Counted from the first letter of the stretch, positions 29,431 through 39,606 are shown. The stretch: 64,000 nucleotides of DNA from Fidelibacterota bacterium (GCA_016784605.1 JADHUI010000008.1:1-64000), one strand, 5' to 3'. Notes: generated by a model not told the origin, from the sequence alone. Numbers and translations are program-made.

Positions 29431-32400
29431 ATGACACAGGGACCATTGGTTAATAGGGAAAAATTTCATGATGCATGCGGAACAGGGTTTATTGTAACTC
29501 TAAACGGAAGAGCCGATAAACGTATTTTGCCATTTGCATTGAATGGATTAAAAAGGTTATCCCATAGAGGAGCCATTTCTGCAGATGGAAAAACGGGAGA
29601 TGGTTCAGGAATATTAACCGATATACCCGCAAAATTTTTCAGAAATATATTAGCTACAGAATTCAATTATGCTATACCAAATTCAACAAAATTAGCTGTT
29701 GGAATGGTTTTCACTTATGGGCGAGAAAAGAAATGGCTAGAAAAAATAGTTAAAGATAAAACGAAAGAATTAGGCATATCTTTAATCGGGATTAGAAATG
29801 TTCCCACAGATTTAAATCATCTGGGAGAAATAGCTAAAAAATCAAAACCAACCATACTTCAATATTTATTTACAGTAAAATCATCTCGTAGTGAAAAAAA
29901 TATTGAATCGAGGTTATATCTATTAAGAAAATTAATAGAAGGTGAAACCCTTTCCCGAAAAAAGAAAAGCTATTTTTGTTCGTTATCTTCAAAAACAATT
30001 GTGTATAAAGGATTAATGTCTTCGGACGAGTTAGATAAATTTTATCCAGATCTCCGCCATCCAAATTTTGTTGTTAAAATGGCTATGTTTCATGAGCGAT
30101 TTTCCACAAACACTGAATCCACATGGGAAATGGCACAACCTTTTAGAATGGTTGCGCATAATGGCGAATTTAATACAATCAAAGGAAATCGATTATGGAT
30201 GAAAGCTCGTGAGAATGAATTAAAATCAACCTATTGGGGCAATCAATTAAAATCCTTATTTCCGATTGTTAATTCCAAAGGAAGTGATTCTCAGAGTTTT
30301 GATCAAGCTATTGAATTTTTAACACGAAGTAGTCGAAAATTATTTCATAGTTTTTTGATGCTCATACCAGACCCGCATTTTTATAATAAAAAAATGAAAA
30401 AATCATTAAGAGATTTTTATATCTATCATGAAAATATTATAGAGCCGTGGGATGGTCCAGCAGCTATTGTGTTTACCGATGGTGATATTGTGGGCGCAAA
30501 AATGGATAGAAATGGATTAAGACCGTTACGTTATTCCATTACAAAGGGTGGCTTGGTTGTTATGGCGTCAGAAGCAGGTATTATTGATATTGATGATAAC
30601 GATTTATTGGTCCATCATCATATGGCTTCGAGTGAAATTTTCGGTGTATCCATTTCTGAGAAAAAAGTATTAAAAAATCATGAAATAAAAACAGATTTAG
30701 CCACACGCCGTTCCTATTCCAAATTAGTAAATAAAAATCTGATAACGTTAGATCGAAAAACAAATGAAAAGGAATTTGGTCAATTCTATCTACCGAAAAG
30801 TGGATTTGATCAAAGGATTCGGGTTGCTCTTGGGTGGTCAAAAGAAGATTTGACGCGATTTTTAATTCCTATGGCTACGAGTGCTCGAGAGCCAATAGGC
30901 TCAATGGGAGACGATACTCCATTGCCAATGATGTCAGAAATAGGGCGACGATTTTATGATCATTTTAAACAAATGTTTGCTCAAGTAACAAATCCACCAA
31001 TAGATCCTATTCGTGAACAAAGAGTCATGGCCTTATTTAATTATATTGGGAGTGAAGAAAATTTATTAAATAAAAATCCGCGATTTAGAGGCGCTATGAG
31101 AACACTTAGCCCAGTTTTATCTCCATCTGATTGTGATAGACTTTCAAGTTATCAATATGACTTTCCCCAAGAAAAAATATATTGCCACTATAAGAAAAGT
31201 AGCAATATTGAAGGGCGACTAAAACGAATCAGAAATAAATGTTTAGAAGCAGTGAATCGTGGCGCAAAAATGATTATTCTTAGTGATGAAAATTTAAATG
31301 AGCATTTATTACCAATTCCAATGCCTATAGTCGTTTCAGATGTTCACCATTATTTGGTCAATAAGAAAGTCCGGAGCAAAGTATCTTTGGTGTGTTATGC
31401 CGGAGACGTTGTTGAAGATCATCATATTGCTGTTTTGGTTGGATTGGGGGCAAGTACCATTTATCCCTATATGGCCTATGAATTAATTCGTGAGCATTTT
31501 CGTGAAGCAGATTGGATTGAGCATTTATCAAATTACCGATATGCACTTGAAAAGGGGCTGTTGAAAATAATGTCTAAAATGGGCATATCTACCATAAGTA
31601 GCTATCAAGGGAGTATGTTATTTAATATTGTCGGTTTAAATGAAAAAATAGCCAAAAAATATTTTCCATCTTTAGAAAGTCATTTGGGCGGTCATACTTT
31701 CAGTGATATACATTCTATTTTATTAAATAGAAATGAAAAAGCATTTGATTCAACCGAACCATCGTTTATAGAAAAAGGGTTATATCGATTTAGAAATAAT
31801 GGAGAATTGCATGGGTTTGCCCCGAAGCATTTTAAATGGATTCATCAAATAATTCGCCAGAAAAGCGTTCATCGGCCAACAGATAGTACCCCAGTTTATA
31901 TCCGTGATTTATTCCAAATAAAGTCTAAAAGAAATTCTATAGATTGCGATCAAGTAGAATCCATTGAAAACATTTTAAGGAGATTTGGGTCTGGGGCCAT
32001 TTCATTTGGCGCTATTTCAGATGAATCGCATAGAGAATTAGCTCGTGGAATGTATCTTGTTGGTGGTCGGAGCAACACGGGTGAAGGTGGAGAAATGGTT
32101 GATAGATATAGTTTAACCAATCCCGATAAGAGTACAAATTCTTTTGTAAAACAGGTTGCCAGCGGACGTTTTGGTGTATCTTCTGAATATTTATCAGCCG
32201 GACAAGAAATCCAAATCAAAATGGCACAAGGCGCTAAACCGGGCGAAGGGGGACAGCTTCCCGGCCATAAAGTTTCATTGCAAATTGCAAATGCACGTTT
32301 TGCGACCCCAGGCATTCCTTTAATATCGCCGCCACCCCATCATGATATTTATAGCATTGAAGATATAAAACAATTAATCCACGATTTAAAGGAAGTGAAT

Positions 32401-33894
32401 CCGCGGGCTAAAATTTCTGTAAAGCTCGTATCCCAACCCGGAATTGGAGTCATTGCATCGGGGGTAGTTAAAGCAGGCGCTGATATTGTTCTTGTTTCCG
32501 GAGGCGATGGTGGTACGGGTGCGAGTCCATTAACATCATTAGTTCATACAGGATTCCCATGGGAATATGGATTAGCTGAAGTTCACCAAACTTTGTCCGA
32601 TAATCAATTAAGAGACCAAACCATTCTACGGGTTGATGGTGGATTAAAAACAGGAAAAGATATTATAACAGCCGCATTGTTGGGAGCCGAAGAATTTGAT
32701 TTTGGAACATCCTTGCTCGTAGCTCTTGGATGTGTGATGGCAAGACAATGTCACCTTAACACATGTCCAGCGGGAATTGCCACTCAGGAAGAAGCTTATT
32801 TGAAAAAATTCAAAGGAAAAGCGGAGCATGTTCAACTCTACTTAAATCATGTTGCGAAAGATATTCAAAATCAATTAAGCCAATTGGGGTTTATAAAAAT
32901 CCAAGCGCTAATAGGTCGTACTGATTTATTATTTATAGATAAAGATTATAGAAAGTATATAAAAAACCGTGGTATTGATTTATCAAAAATATTGAATAAA
33001 AGCAATAAAAGTGGACTACCGCTAAAGAGCGAAAAGAAAATCCACTTTATTGAAAGTCAGCATAAAAAATCGATTGATGAAACAATTCTTGATGAAGCTC
33101 GTCCGGCCTTATTAACGCACGGGCATGCAGTTATTAGCAGACATATTCAGAATAAAGATAGATCGGTGGGAACACGTTTATCCGGTGAAATTACTTTTAT
33201 TCATGGTAGAAGTGGATTTAAGGGAGAAGTTCAGTGTTTAATGTCAGGTGTTGGTGGCCAAAGTTTTGGCGCATTTTTAACAGATGGTGTAGAGCTGAGA
33301 TTAAAGGGCGTTGCCAATGATTTTGTGGGGAAAGGTATGTCTGGAGGGCGGATAACCATTCGAATGCCAAAAGAAGTTCGATTAAGGAAAAAAGAATTTA
33401 CTGTAATGGGGAATGTAGCTTTATATGGCGCAACAGGCGGATCGTTATATGTATCCGGTAGATGTGGGGAGCGTTTTGCCGTGAGAAATAGTGGAGCCTC
33501 AGCCGTTGTAGAAGGAATCGGGAATCATGGGTGTGAATATATGACACGGGGCACTGTCATTGTTTTAGGTGATATTGGTATCAATTTTGGCGCAGGTATG
33601 ACAGGCGGTCTTGCTTTTATTTATTCAAAAAGAAAATCACTTACATCGTCCTTAAATATTGATTTTGTTTCAGATGATTCATTAAATGTAAATGATGAAA
33701 GAATGGTAAAACGATTAATTAGAAATCATGATTATCATACTCGTTCGCCCATAGCTAAAAAAATATTGAAGAATTGGGCAGAAGAAAAAAATAACTTTCG
33801 TAAAATAATACCCCACTCTTCGGGAAATATTGATTTTGAGAAAATCTATAATGAAAAAATAAAAGATCGATTAGGCATTTATTTAAATGAATAA
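29431..33894 (+). CDS. gltB: Glutamate synthase large subunit
   Basis: A 1487-residue GOGAT large subunit. It makes glutamate from 2-oxoglutarate and glutamine. Class-II amidotransferase domain at the N-terminus with the catalytic Cys at about 16 (DACGTGFIVTL), R-F-S-T-N and NGEFNTIKGN motifs; central and FMN domains (SGDDGG-like LVSGGDGGTGASP; GAEEFDFGTSLLVALGCVMARQCH); Cys cluster for the 3Fe-4S centre (CVMARQCHLNTCPAG); C-terminal GXGXG beta-helix. No gltD small subunit follows; the next gene is a peptidase. A separate partner encoded elsewhere, or a ferredoxin-dependent enzyme, is possible. Confidence 0.95.
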   Translation: MTQGPLVNREKFHDACGTGFIVTLNGRADKRILPFALNGLKRLSHRGAISADGKTGDGSGILTDIPAKFFRNILATEFNYAIPNSTKLAVGMVFTYGREKKWLEKIVKDKTKELGISLIGIRNVPTDLNHLGEIAKKSKPTILQYLFTVKSSRSEKNIESRLYLLRKLIEGETLSRKKKSYFCSLSSKTIVYKGLMSSDELDKFYPDLRHPNFVVKMAMFHERFSTNTESTWEMAQPFRMVAHNGEFNTIKGNRLWMKARENELKSTYWGNQLKSLFPIVNSKGSDSQSFDQAIEFLTRSSRKLFHSFLMLIPDPHFYNKKMKKSLRDFYIYHENIIEPWDGPAAIVFTDGDIVGAKMDRNGLRPLRYSITKGGLVVMASEAGIIDIDDNDLLVHHHMASSEIFGVSISEKKVLKNHEIKTDLATRRSYSKLVNKNLITLDRKTNEKEFGQFYLPKSGFDQRIRVALGWSKEDLTRFLIPMATSAREPIGSMGDDTPLPMMSEIGRRFYDHFKQMFAQVTNPPIDPIREQRVMALFNYIGSEENLLNKNPRFRGAMRTLSPVLSPSDCDRLSSYQYDFPQEKIYCHYKKSSNIEGRLKRIRNKCLEAVNRGAKMIILSDENLNEHLLPIPMPIVVSDVHHYLVNKKVRSKVSLVCYAGDVVEDHHIAVLVGLGASTIYPYMAYELIREHFREADWIEHLSNYRYALEKGLLKIMSKMGISTISSYQGSMLFNIVGLNEKIAKKYFPSLESHLGGHTFSDIHSILLNRNEKAFDSTEPSFIEKGLYRFRNNGELHGFAPKHFKWIHQIIRQKSVHRPTDSTPVYIRDLFQIKSKRNSIDCDQVESIENILRRFGSGAISFGAISDESHRELARGMYLVGGRSNTGEGGEMVDRYSLTNPDKSTNSFVKQVASGRFGVSSEYLSAGQEIQIKMAQGAKPGEGGQLPGHKVSLQIANARFATPGIPLISPPPHHDIYSIEDIKQLIHDLKEVNPRAKISVKLVSQPGIGVIASGVVKAGADIVLVSGGDGGTGASPLTSLVHTGFPWEYGLAEVHQTLSDNQLRDQTILRVDGGLKTGKDIITAALLGAEEFDFGTSLLVALGCVMARQCHLNTCPAGIATQEEAYLKKFKGKAEHVQLYLNHVAKDIQNQLSQLGFIKIQALIGRTDLLFIDKDYRKYIKNRGIDLSKILNKSNKSGLPLKSEKKIHFIESQHKKSIDETILDEARPALLTHGHAVISRHIQNKDRSVGTRLSGEITFIHGRSGFKGEVQCLMSGVGGQSFGAFLTDGVELRLKGVANDFVGKGMSGGRITIRMPKEVRLRKKEFTVMGNVALYGATGGSLYVSGRCGERFAVRNSGASAVVEGIGNHGCEYMTRGTVIVLGDIGINFGAGMTGGLAFIYSKRKSLTSSLNIDFVSDDSLNVNDERMVKRLIRNHDYHTRSPIAKKILKNWAEEKNNFRKIIPHSSGNIDFEKIYNEKIKDRLGIYLNE

Positions 33895-34606
33895 ACAAAC
33901 TGAATCATCCGCGATTGATAAACATATTATAGCCATTGGCGGAGGTGGTTTTGGGCGAAATCCAAACCATCGAAAAATTGAACAATATATTTTAGACTTA
34001 ACCGGAAAAGAAAAGCCAAATATCGTTTTCCTTCCTACCGCAAGTGCAGAAGATTCCAACTATATTGTCAATTATTATTCCTGTTTTTCAAAATTGAACT
34101 GTGAACCAAGTCATATAACTCTATTCAAAAGAACACCAAGATTAGATAGCATTATCAATAAAGCAGATGTGATTTATGTGGGGGGCGGAAATACTAAAAG
34201 TATGTTAGCTGTATGGCGCGAATGGAAAATTGATAAACTTTTATTAAAAGCGTACAATAAGGGTACAATTTTATGTGGCGTAAGCGCTGGTGCTATTTGT
34301 TGGTTTGAAGAAGGAATTACAGATTCTTGGGCAAGCAATTTAAATAGCATGGAATGTTTAGGATTTTTACCCGAAATGGCCTGTCCCCACTATCAAGAAG
34401 AAAAAGATCGACGACCCAGTGTGCATGAAATGTTAAAGAAGGGAAAATCAGGTCCTGGTTGGGCGATTGATGGAGGCGCAGCAGCTCATTTTAAAAATGG
34501 AGACTATTTTAAATCCATTCAATTTTATCCAGATTCTTTTGTCCATTATGTATCTTGCGCGAATGAAGTAGTGAATGAAGATACCAAAAACATGTATGTC
34601 ATATAA
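33887..34606 (+). CDS. pepE: Peptidase E-like (S51 family) protein
   Basis: A 239-residue class-I-glutaminase-like fold protein. Features: IIAIGGGGFGRNP at the N-terminus, IYVGGGNTKSMLAVW, and the nucleophile elbow CGVSAGAICWFEEG with Ser at about 144. Family S51 members cleave Asp-X dipeptides or cyanophycin products. It overlaps gltB by 8 bases and so probably belongs to the same transcript; release of aspartate from dipeptides would fit the pathway, but that is inference. Confidence 0.85.
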   Translation: MNKQTESSAIDKHIIAIGGGGFGRNPNHRKIEQYILDLTGKEKPNIVFLPTASAEDSNYIVNYYSCFSKLNCEPSHITLFKRTPRLDSIINKADVIYVGGGNTKSMLAVWREWKIDKLLLKAYNKGTILCGVSAGAICWFEEGITDSWASNLNSMECLGFLPEMACPHYQEEKDRRPSVHEMLKKGKSGPGWAIDGGAAAHFKNGDYFKSIQFYPDSFVHYVSCANEVVNEDTKNMYVI

Positions 34607-35198
34607 AGAAGATCATCCCCAATTCTGGGAAGATATCTACCTTCTGGATGACGCTGGCTGGGATTTAGGGGGTCCTACACCCGTTTTTGCCCAAATTGGG
34701 AAAGAAATAACTCCAGGCAAAATCTGTATTGTTGGGTGTGGTCGTGGACATGACGCAATCATGTTTGCCAAAAAAGGATTTCATGTAACTGCTATAGATT
34801 TTGCTCCTTCTGCCATTAAAGCCGTGAATGAATTGGCCTTGGAAGCCAATGTGAAAATCGATGCAATTCAGATTGATCTTTTTTCCATGTTACCCAAATT
34901 TAATAACACATTTGACTATGTTGTTGAACAAACGTGTTTTTGTGCCATTCAGCCAAAACAGAGGGAAGATTACGCACATGTGGTTCATTCAATATTAAAA
35001 TCTGGCGGTCTTTTAATTGGCCTATGGTTTCCTTTAGATAAAACCATGGAAGAAGGGGGCCCACCTTGGGCGACGAGCATTCAAGAAGTTAAATCTCTTT
35101 TTAATCATGGTTGGGAAATTGAAAAAGAAGAATGGCCTGATTTATCTATTTCCCCAAGAAAAGATCGAGAAAAATTGATTATTTTTCAGAAAGATTAA
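34596..35198 (+). CDS. TPMT-family SAM-dependent methyltransferase
   Basis: A protein of about 200 residues of the thiopurine S-methyltransferase class (MSYKEDHPQFWEDIYLLDDAGWDLGGPTPVF at the N-terminus is characteristic). SAM motif I is VGCGRGHDAIMFAKKG, followed by VTAIDFAPSAIKAV and FDYVVEQTCFCAI. I prefer the internal ATG at 34596 over one 7 codons upstream because homologues begin near the HPxFWE motif; the gene overlaps pepE by 11 bases. Substrate unknown; family members methylate thiols, selenium or tellurium compounds, or other small molecules. Confidence 0.8.
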   Translation: MSYKEDHPQFWEDIYLLDDAGWDLGGPTPVFAQIGKEITPGKICIVGCGRGHDAIMFAKKGFHVTAIDFAPSAIKAVNELALEANVKIDAIQIDLFSMLPKFNNTFDYVVEQTCFCAIQPKQREDYAHVVHSILKSGGLLIGLWFPLDKTMEEGGPPWATSIQEVKSLFNHGWEIEKEEWPDLSISPRKDREKLIIFQKD

Positions 35199-35246
35199 CC
35201 GATTTCATCTTTTTGCATCTTTCATTTTTAAACTAACTTTCGTGCT

Positions 35247-36029
35247 ATGAATACAAATTTAAATATTGCAATTAATGCCGCAAAAGAAGCGGGTGACATC
35301 ATCATGGGTTATTATAAAGCAGATTATGAAATTAAAGATAAGAGCTATCATAACCCCGTAACTACGGCAGATTATGCTGCAGATGCTCATTTAAAAAAAG
35401 TATTATTGGAAGCACGCCCTGATTATGGATGGCTTTCAGAAGAAACGGTCGATTCACCTGAGCGACTTTCTAAAAAATATGTTTGGGTTGTAGATCCTTT
35501 AGATGGAACAAAAGAATTTGTTGAAGGTGTTCCCAATTTTGTTGTGAGTGTCGCTTTAGTAGAAAATGGAAAACCTATTGTGGGTGTGTTATTTAATCCA
35601 GTAACAAAAGAAACATTCACAGCTTCTGATGGAGAAGGCGCCCATCTGAATGGAGCTACAATCCATTGTACGACTAAAGAAGATGTTGGTAATATGGTTA
35701 TATTAAATAGTCGATCCGAAACGCGCCGTGGTCTTTGGGCTCCATTTGATGGAACGTTTGGTGAATTAAAAGCAGTAGGGTCCGTTGCCTATAAGTTAGG
35801 ATTAACGGCTGCAAGTCAAGCAGACATATTTGCTTCACTAAGGCCAAAAAACGAATGGGACATTTGCGCTGGGAATTGTATAATCAATGAAGCTGGTGGC
35901 AAATTAATTGATTTAAATGGAAACCAAAGAATTTATAATCAAGAAAATACACTAATTACACCAGGCTTAATTGCAGGTAAAATTGAAGCAGTCGATAAAA
36001 CATTAAACATATTATCAGGAAAAAATTAA
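35247..36029 (+). CDS. Inositol-monophosphatase family phosphatase
   Basis: A 260-residue Mg-dependent phosphatase. Metal-site motifs are clear: SEETVDSPERL (Glu), WVVDPLDGTKEFVEG and the late WDICAGNCIINEAGG. The family includes SuhB (inositol phosphates), CysQ (3'-phosphoadenosine 5'-phosphate) and histidinol phosphatases; residues do not let me choose. CysQ activity would fit the nearby sulfur amino-acid genes. Confidence 0.88.
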   Translation: MNTNLNIAINAAKEAGDIIMGYYKADYEIKDKSYHNPVTTADYAADAHLKKVLLEARPDYGWLSEETVDSPERLSKKYVWVVDPLDGTKEFVEGVPNFVVSVALVENGKPIVGVLFNPVTKETFTASDGEGAHLNGATIHCTTKEDVGNMVILNSRSETRRGLWAPFDGTFGELKAVGSVAYKLGLTAASQADIFASLRPKNEWDICAGNCIINEAGGKLIDLNGNQRIYNQENTLITPGLIAGKIEAVDKTLNILSGKN

Positions 36030-36030
36030 T

Positions 36031-36993
36031 ATGACTCAATTACCAGAAGATGCCATTAAATGTTTAGATAAAGGGTTTGTCCGGCTCGTGGATTCCATGG
36101 GTGGAGATGATGCAATTGTTCAAGCCGCTCGTGTGAGTTATGGTCAAGGAACAAGCAAAGTATCTCAAGACCGTGGGTTAATACGGTATTTGATGCGTCA
36201 TCGACACACCACACCTTTTGAAATGGTGGAATTCAAATTCCATTGTAAAATGCCAATCTTTGTAGCCAGACAATGGGTGCGCCATAGAACAGCCAATATT
36301 AATGAATATTCGTTAAGATATTCTGAAGCTCGAGATGAATTTTACATACCAAAACCTGAACATATCCAATTCCAGAGCGCACTAAACAAACAAGGAAGAT
36401 CTGGAGAAGTCCCGGCAGAATTAAAACAAAAAGTATTGGATTATTTTAAAGAAAATTCTGAGCGAAGTTTTTCCCTATACCAAGAATTGAATGAAGCGGG
36501 CGTTGCAAGAGAATTAGCGAGATCCTTACTCCCTGTCAATATATACACCGAATGGTATTGGAAAAATGATTTACACAATCTTTTACATTTTATTGGGTTG
36601 CGCTCAGATGGACATGCCCAATATGAAATACGAGTATTTTCGGATGCAATGGCTCATTATGTAAAAGAAAAAGCACCATTCGCTTGGGAAGCATATCAAG
36701 ATTATGTTGTTCATGGAATGCGTTTTTCTCGCGTTGAGCAAGGATTGCTTGAGAAACAACTTCCCCCAAGAGTGATTGATGATATTTCTGAAGATATTGC
36801 TTATCAAATTACAGCCACTCTTCATAAAGGGAAGCCGCGAGACGAAAATGATTTATATCCCTTATATCAAAAGCAAGGTGGATCTGATTCAGAATCTGAT
36901 TTTAAACTGAAATGGGAGTCGGGAGAAATTGAAACGAGCAATATTCGAGAGCTTCGGGAATTCAGAGAGAAGCTCATTTCATTAAAAAAGTAA
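36031..36993 (+). CDS. thyX: Flavin-dependent thymidylate synthase ThyX
   Basis: A 320-residue FAD-dependent dTMP synthase. The ThyX signature is at about 85-105: RQWVRHRTANINEYSLRYSE. Other motifs: LMRHRHTTPFEMVEFKFHCKMP and LHNLLHFIGLRSDGHAQYEIR. It is longer than the ~220-250 residues of the Thermotoga enzyme because of a C-terminal extension of roughly 60 charged residues. It starts one base after the preceding stop. Uses methylenetetrahydrofolate, so it shares folate chemistry with MetH. Confidence 0.95.
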   Translation: MTQLPEDAIKCLDKGFVRLVDSMGGDDAIVQAARVSYGQGTSKVSQDRGLIRYLMRHRHTTPFEMVEFKFHCKMPIFVARQWVRHRTANINEYSLRYSEARDEFYIPKPEHIQFQSALNKQGRSGEVPAELKQKVLDYFKENSERSFSLYQELNEAGVARELARSLLPVNIYTEWYWKNDLHNLLHFIGLRSDGHAQYEIRVFSDAMAHYVKEKAPFAWEAYQDYVVHGMRFSRVEQGLLEKQLPPRVIDDISEDIAYQITATLHKGKPRDENDLYPLYQKQGGSDSESDFKLKWESGEIETSNIRELREFREKLISLKK

Positions 36994-37051
36994 CAAGAGT
37001 GTTTATGTGGCCGCGCGTTAAAGTGTTCAAAACTCCCACCATCTAAATAAT

Positions 37052-37732
37052 ATGAACATATCAAAAGATAACAAGGGTCATCGTCAGCGTTTAAGAGAAA
37101 AGTTTCTAAAAAATGGATTGGATGGATTTCATGATTATGAAATCATTGAATTACTTTTAACTTTGGGCACACCTCGCTCCGATTGTAAACAACCCGCAAA
37201 AGATGCATTAAAAAAGTTTGGATCACTTAAAGCTGTTTTGGAGGCAGACCCTCAAGATTTAAAGACAATTAAGGGTATTGGTGATAATAATATATTCGGA
37301 TTGAAGTTTTCTCAAGATGTGGCTCGCCGTTATTTACATGATCGAATTATCGATCAAGACTATTTAAAATCTTCGAATGATGTTTTGGAATATCTTCAGC
37401 ATAATTTAAGAGATAAAAATAAAGAAATATTTATGGTGATTTATCTTAATGGCCGAAATCAAATTATAAAAATGGATGAACTCTTTGAAGGAACACTTAA
37501 TACATCTGCTGTCTATCCGAGAGAAGTCATGAAGCGTGCTTTGGATAATAATGCAGCCGCATTGGTTTTTGTTCATAATCATCCTAGCGGAAATCCAAAC
37601 CCGAGCCAAGATGATATTTCCATTACAAAAAAATTAAAAGATGCGGCTCTTGCGATTGATATTTCTGTTCATGACCATTTAATTATTGCAGGAAATGATA
37701 TTTACTCATTTGCTGATCATGGTTTGGTTTAA
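37052..37732 (+). CDS. radC: RadC-family JAB1/MPN metalloprotein
   Basis: A 226-residue RadC protein: helix-hairpin-helix region about 40-80 (LGTPRSDCKQPAKDALKKFGSLKAVL, LKTIKGIGDNNIFGLK) and the JAB1/MPN+ domain with EVMKRALDNNAAALVFVHNHPSGNPNPSQDD, the zinc-binding HNHPSG motif. Biochemical role remains uncertain in this family; some members promote recombination or transformation. Confidence 0.93.
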   Translation: MNISKDNKGHRQRLREKFLKNGLDGFHDYEIIELLLTLGTPRSDCKQPAKDALKKFGSLKAVLEADPQDLKTIKGIGDNNIFGLKFSQDVARRYLHDRIIDQDYLKSSNDVLEYLQHNLRDKNKEIFMVIYLNGRNQIIKMDELFEGTLNTSAVYPREVMKRALDNNAAALVFVHNHPSGNPNPSQDDISITKKLKDAALAIDISVHDHLIIAGNDIYSFADHGLV

Positions 37733-37823
37733 GTATTAATGCGATAAAGTGTGCATGTTTTCACATATTTATACAAATCTTACATGAGTGCACATACACC
37801 TTAAATCTCAAATACTTAAATTT

Positions 37824-38282
37824 ATGAAAAAATTTAAAACGAAACTGATTACCTACGATATTTCCGGTGCTTGGACATTTTTAACCGTTCCGTTTGATGT
37901 GGAAAAAGAATATGGATCCAAAGCCAAGGTGAAAGTGAAAGGAACCATTGACGGTCTGTCATACAAAAGTACGCTCCTTCCTTTGGGTGGCGGGAAACAT
38001 AACTTAATTGTTAAAAAGGCAATCCGCGAAAAAATAGATAAATACGCAGGTGACACAGTTTCAGTTACCATGGAAAAAGATTTATTTGAAACTATCATTC
38101 AAATCCCAGATGATTTTAAGGAAGCAATGCCCAAACCAGCATCAGAATATTTTGAATCGCTCACACCATCATATAAGAAAGTTTATATTGAATGGATTGA
38201 AAGTGCAAAAAAAGAAGAAACACGTAAGCGTCGGATAAAAAAAGCTGTTGAAAAATTATTGGCTAAAGAGAAATTAAAATAG
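37824..38282 (+). CDS. DUF1905 / YdeI-like protein
   Basis: About 152 residues. The N-terminal 95 residues match DUF1905 (AWTFLTVPFDVEKEYGSKAKVKVKGTIDG, LLPLGGGKHNLIVKKAIREKI) and the C-terminal ~55 the YdeI/OmpD-associated type (FKEAMPKPASEYFESLTPSYKKVYIEWIESAKKEETRKRRI). The start at 37824 (MKKFKTKLITYD) is preferred over 37788, which adds an unconserved leader. Function unknown. A separate DUF1905 protein is encoded at 40175-40486. Confidence 0.78.
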   Translation: MKKFKTKLITYDISGAWTFLTVPFDVEKEYGSKAKVKVKGTIDGLSYKSTLLPLGGGKHNLIVKKAIREKIDKYAGDTVSVTMEKDLFETIIQIPDDFKEAMPKPASEYFESLTPSYKKVYIEWIESAKKEETRKRRIKKAVEKLLAKEKLK

Positions 38283-38335
38283 AATACATGCTTAAGATTC
38301 ACCATCACCTTGTAGAAATGTTGTTGGAATAATTA

Positions 38336-38364
38336 TTGAAAACTATAATAGTTGAATTTAATAT
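38336..38364 (+). promoter_or_regulatory. Sigma-70-like promoter of the acyl-CoA dehydrogenase gene
   Basis: TTGAAA, 17-base spacer, TAATAT, 70 bases upstream of the ATG. A small TTGGTT-A-AACCAA palindrome lies between promoter and gene. Confidence 0.55.
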
Positions 38365-38433
38365 TTACGATCTGGACTCTTGGTTAAACCAAAAAAACAT
38401 AACTAAGTCGTCTAAGCTAACAAAGGAAATGTC

Positions 38434-39606
38434 ATGAAACAGTTCGGCCCCGATTTTTATAATATAACTGATTTACTCACCGAAGAAGAATTATTAATTC
38501 AACAAACAGCATACGATTTCGTCCAAACGGAATTTATGCCACTCATAAATGAACATTATGAGAATTCAATATTTCCCATGGAACTGGTTCCAAAGATGGG
38601 GGAATTGGGATTTTTGGGATCGGCTTTACCCGAAGAATCAGGCGGTGCTGGCGTGAGCAATGTAGCTTATGGGCTCATTCTTCACGAATTGGAGCGAGGC
38701 GATTCCGGGTTGCGATCTTTTGCCAGTGTTCAAGGTGCACTAGTCATGTATCCCATTCATGCTTATGGTTCAGAAGAACAAAAAGCCAAGTGGCTTCCTG
38801 GATTGGGCGCCGGAACAAAGATTGGTTGTTTCGGACTCACTGAACCAAACTTCGGTTCCAACCCCGGTGGTATGGTCACACGCTGTAAACGCGACGGAGA
38901 TGATTGGATTATTAACGGCAATAAAATGTGGATCACCAATGGAACCTTAGCTGATGTATCTGTTGTTTGGGCGAGAGACGAAGATGGACTCGTCCGTGGA
39001 TTTTTGTTAGAAAAAGGAATGGACGGATTTACATCCAGCGACATTCATGGGAAATTGAGTTTAAGAGCATCCGTAACATCGGAACTTTCCATGGCGAACG
39101 TCCGAGTTCCCGATTCAGCACGACTCCCCAATATTGAAGGATTAAAAGGACTGTTGAGTTGCCTTACCCAAGCACGCTACGGGATTTCTTGGGGAATGGT
39201 TGGCTGTGCCGTGGATTGTTACAACACTGCGCTGGAATATTCTAAAGAGCGGAAACAATTTTCCAAGCCTATCGGTGGATATCAATTGACACAGAAAAAA
39301 TTAGCGGATATGGTTACACGAATTACCGAAGCGCAATTGCTGGTGTATCGTTTAGGGAGGTTAAAAGATGAAGGCAAAATGACCTTTCAGCAGGTTTCCA
39401 TGGCTAAGCGGAATAATTGTGTTTTGGCAAGAGATGTTGCCCGTATTTCCCGGGGCATTCTTGGGGCAAATGGTATCACCGAAGATTATCCAATCATGCG
39501 CCACATGGCCAATATTGAGTCTGTTTATACCTACGAAGGAACCCACGAAATGCATACACTAATTTTAGGTGAGGCAATAACGGGGATGGCTGCCTACGAT
39601 TCGTAA
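38434..39606 (+). CDS. gcdH: Acyl-CoA dehydrogenase, glutaryl-CoA dehydrogenase-like
   Basis: A 390-residue flavoprotein dehydrogenase that passes electrons to ETF. Motifs: GCFGLTEPNFGSNPGGM (FAD and substrate), KMWITNG, LRASVTSELSMANVRVP and IESVYTYEGTHEMHTLILGEAITGM, where the Glu of YEGT is the catalytic base. The overall pattern and the LRSFASVQGALVMYPI segment resemble glutaryl-CoA dehydrogenases. AAGGA precedes the ATG. The electron acceptors EtfAB and the membrane oxidoreductase are encoded at 56190-59963. Confidence 0.88.
   Translation: MKQFGPDFYNITDLLTEEELLIQQTAYDFVQTEFMPLINEHYENSIFPMELVPKMGELGFLGSALPEESGGAGVSNVAYGLILHELERGDSGLRSFASVQGALVMYPIHAYGSEEQKAKWLPGLGAGTKIGCFGLTEPNFGSNPGGMVTRCKRDGDDWIINGNKMWITNGTLADVSVVWARDEDGLVRGFLLEKGMDGFTSSDIHGKLSLRASVTSELSMANVRVPDSARLPNIEGLKGLLSCLTQARYGISWGMVGCAVDCYNTALEYSKERKQFSKPIGGYQLTQKKLADMVTRITEAQLLVYRLGRLKDEGKMTFQQVSMAKRNNCVLARDVARISRGILGANGITEDYPIMRHMANIESVYTYEGTHEMHTLILGEAITGMAAYDS

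Noticed and set aside
37745-37795. TGTGCA ... TGCACA inverted repeat after radC.
   Set aside because: Arms are only six bases with a ~30-base gap and no T-run; too weak to call an operator or terminator.
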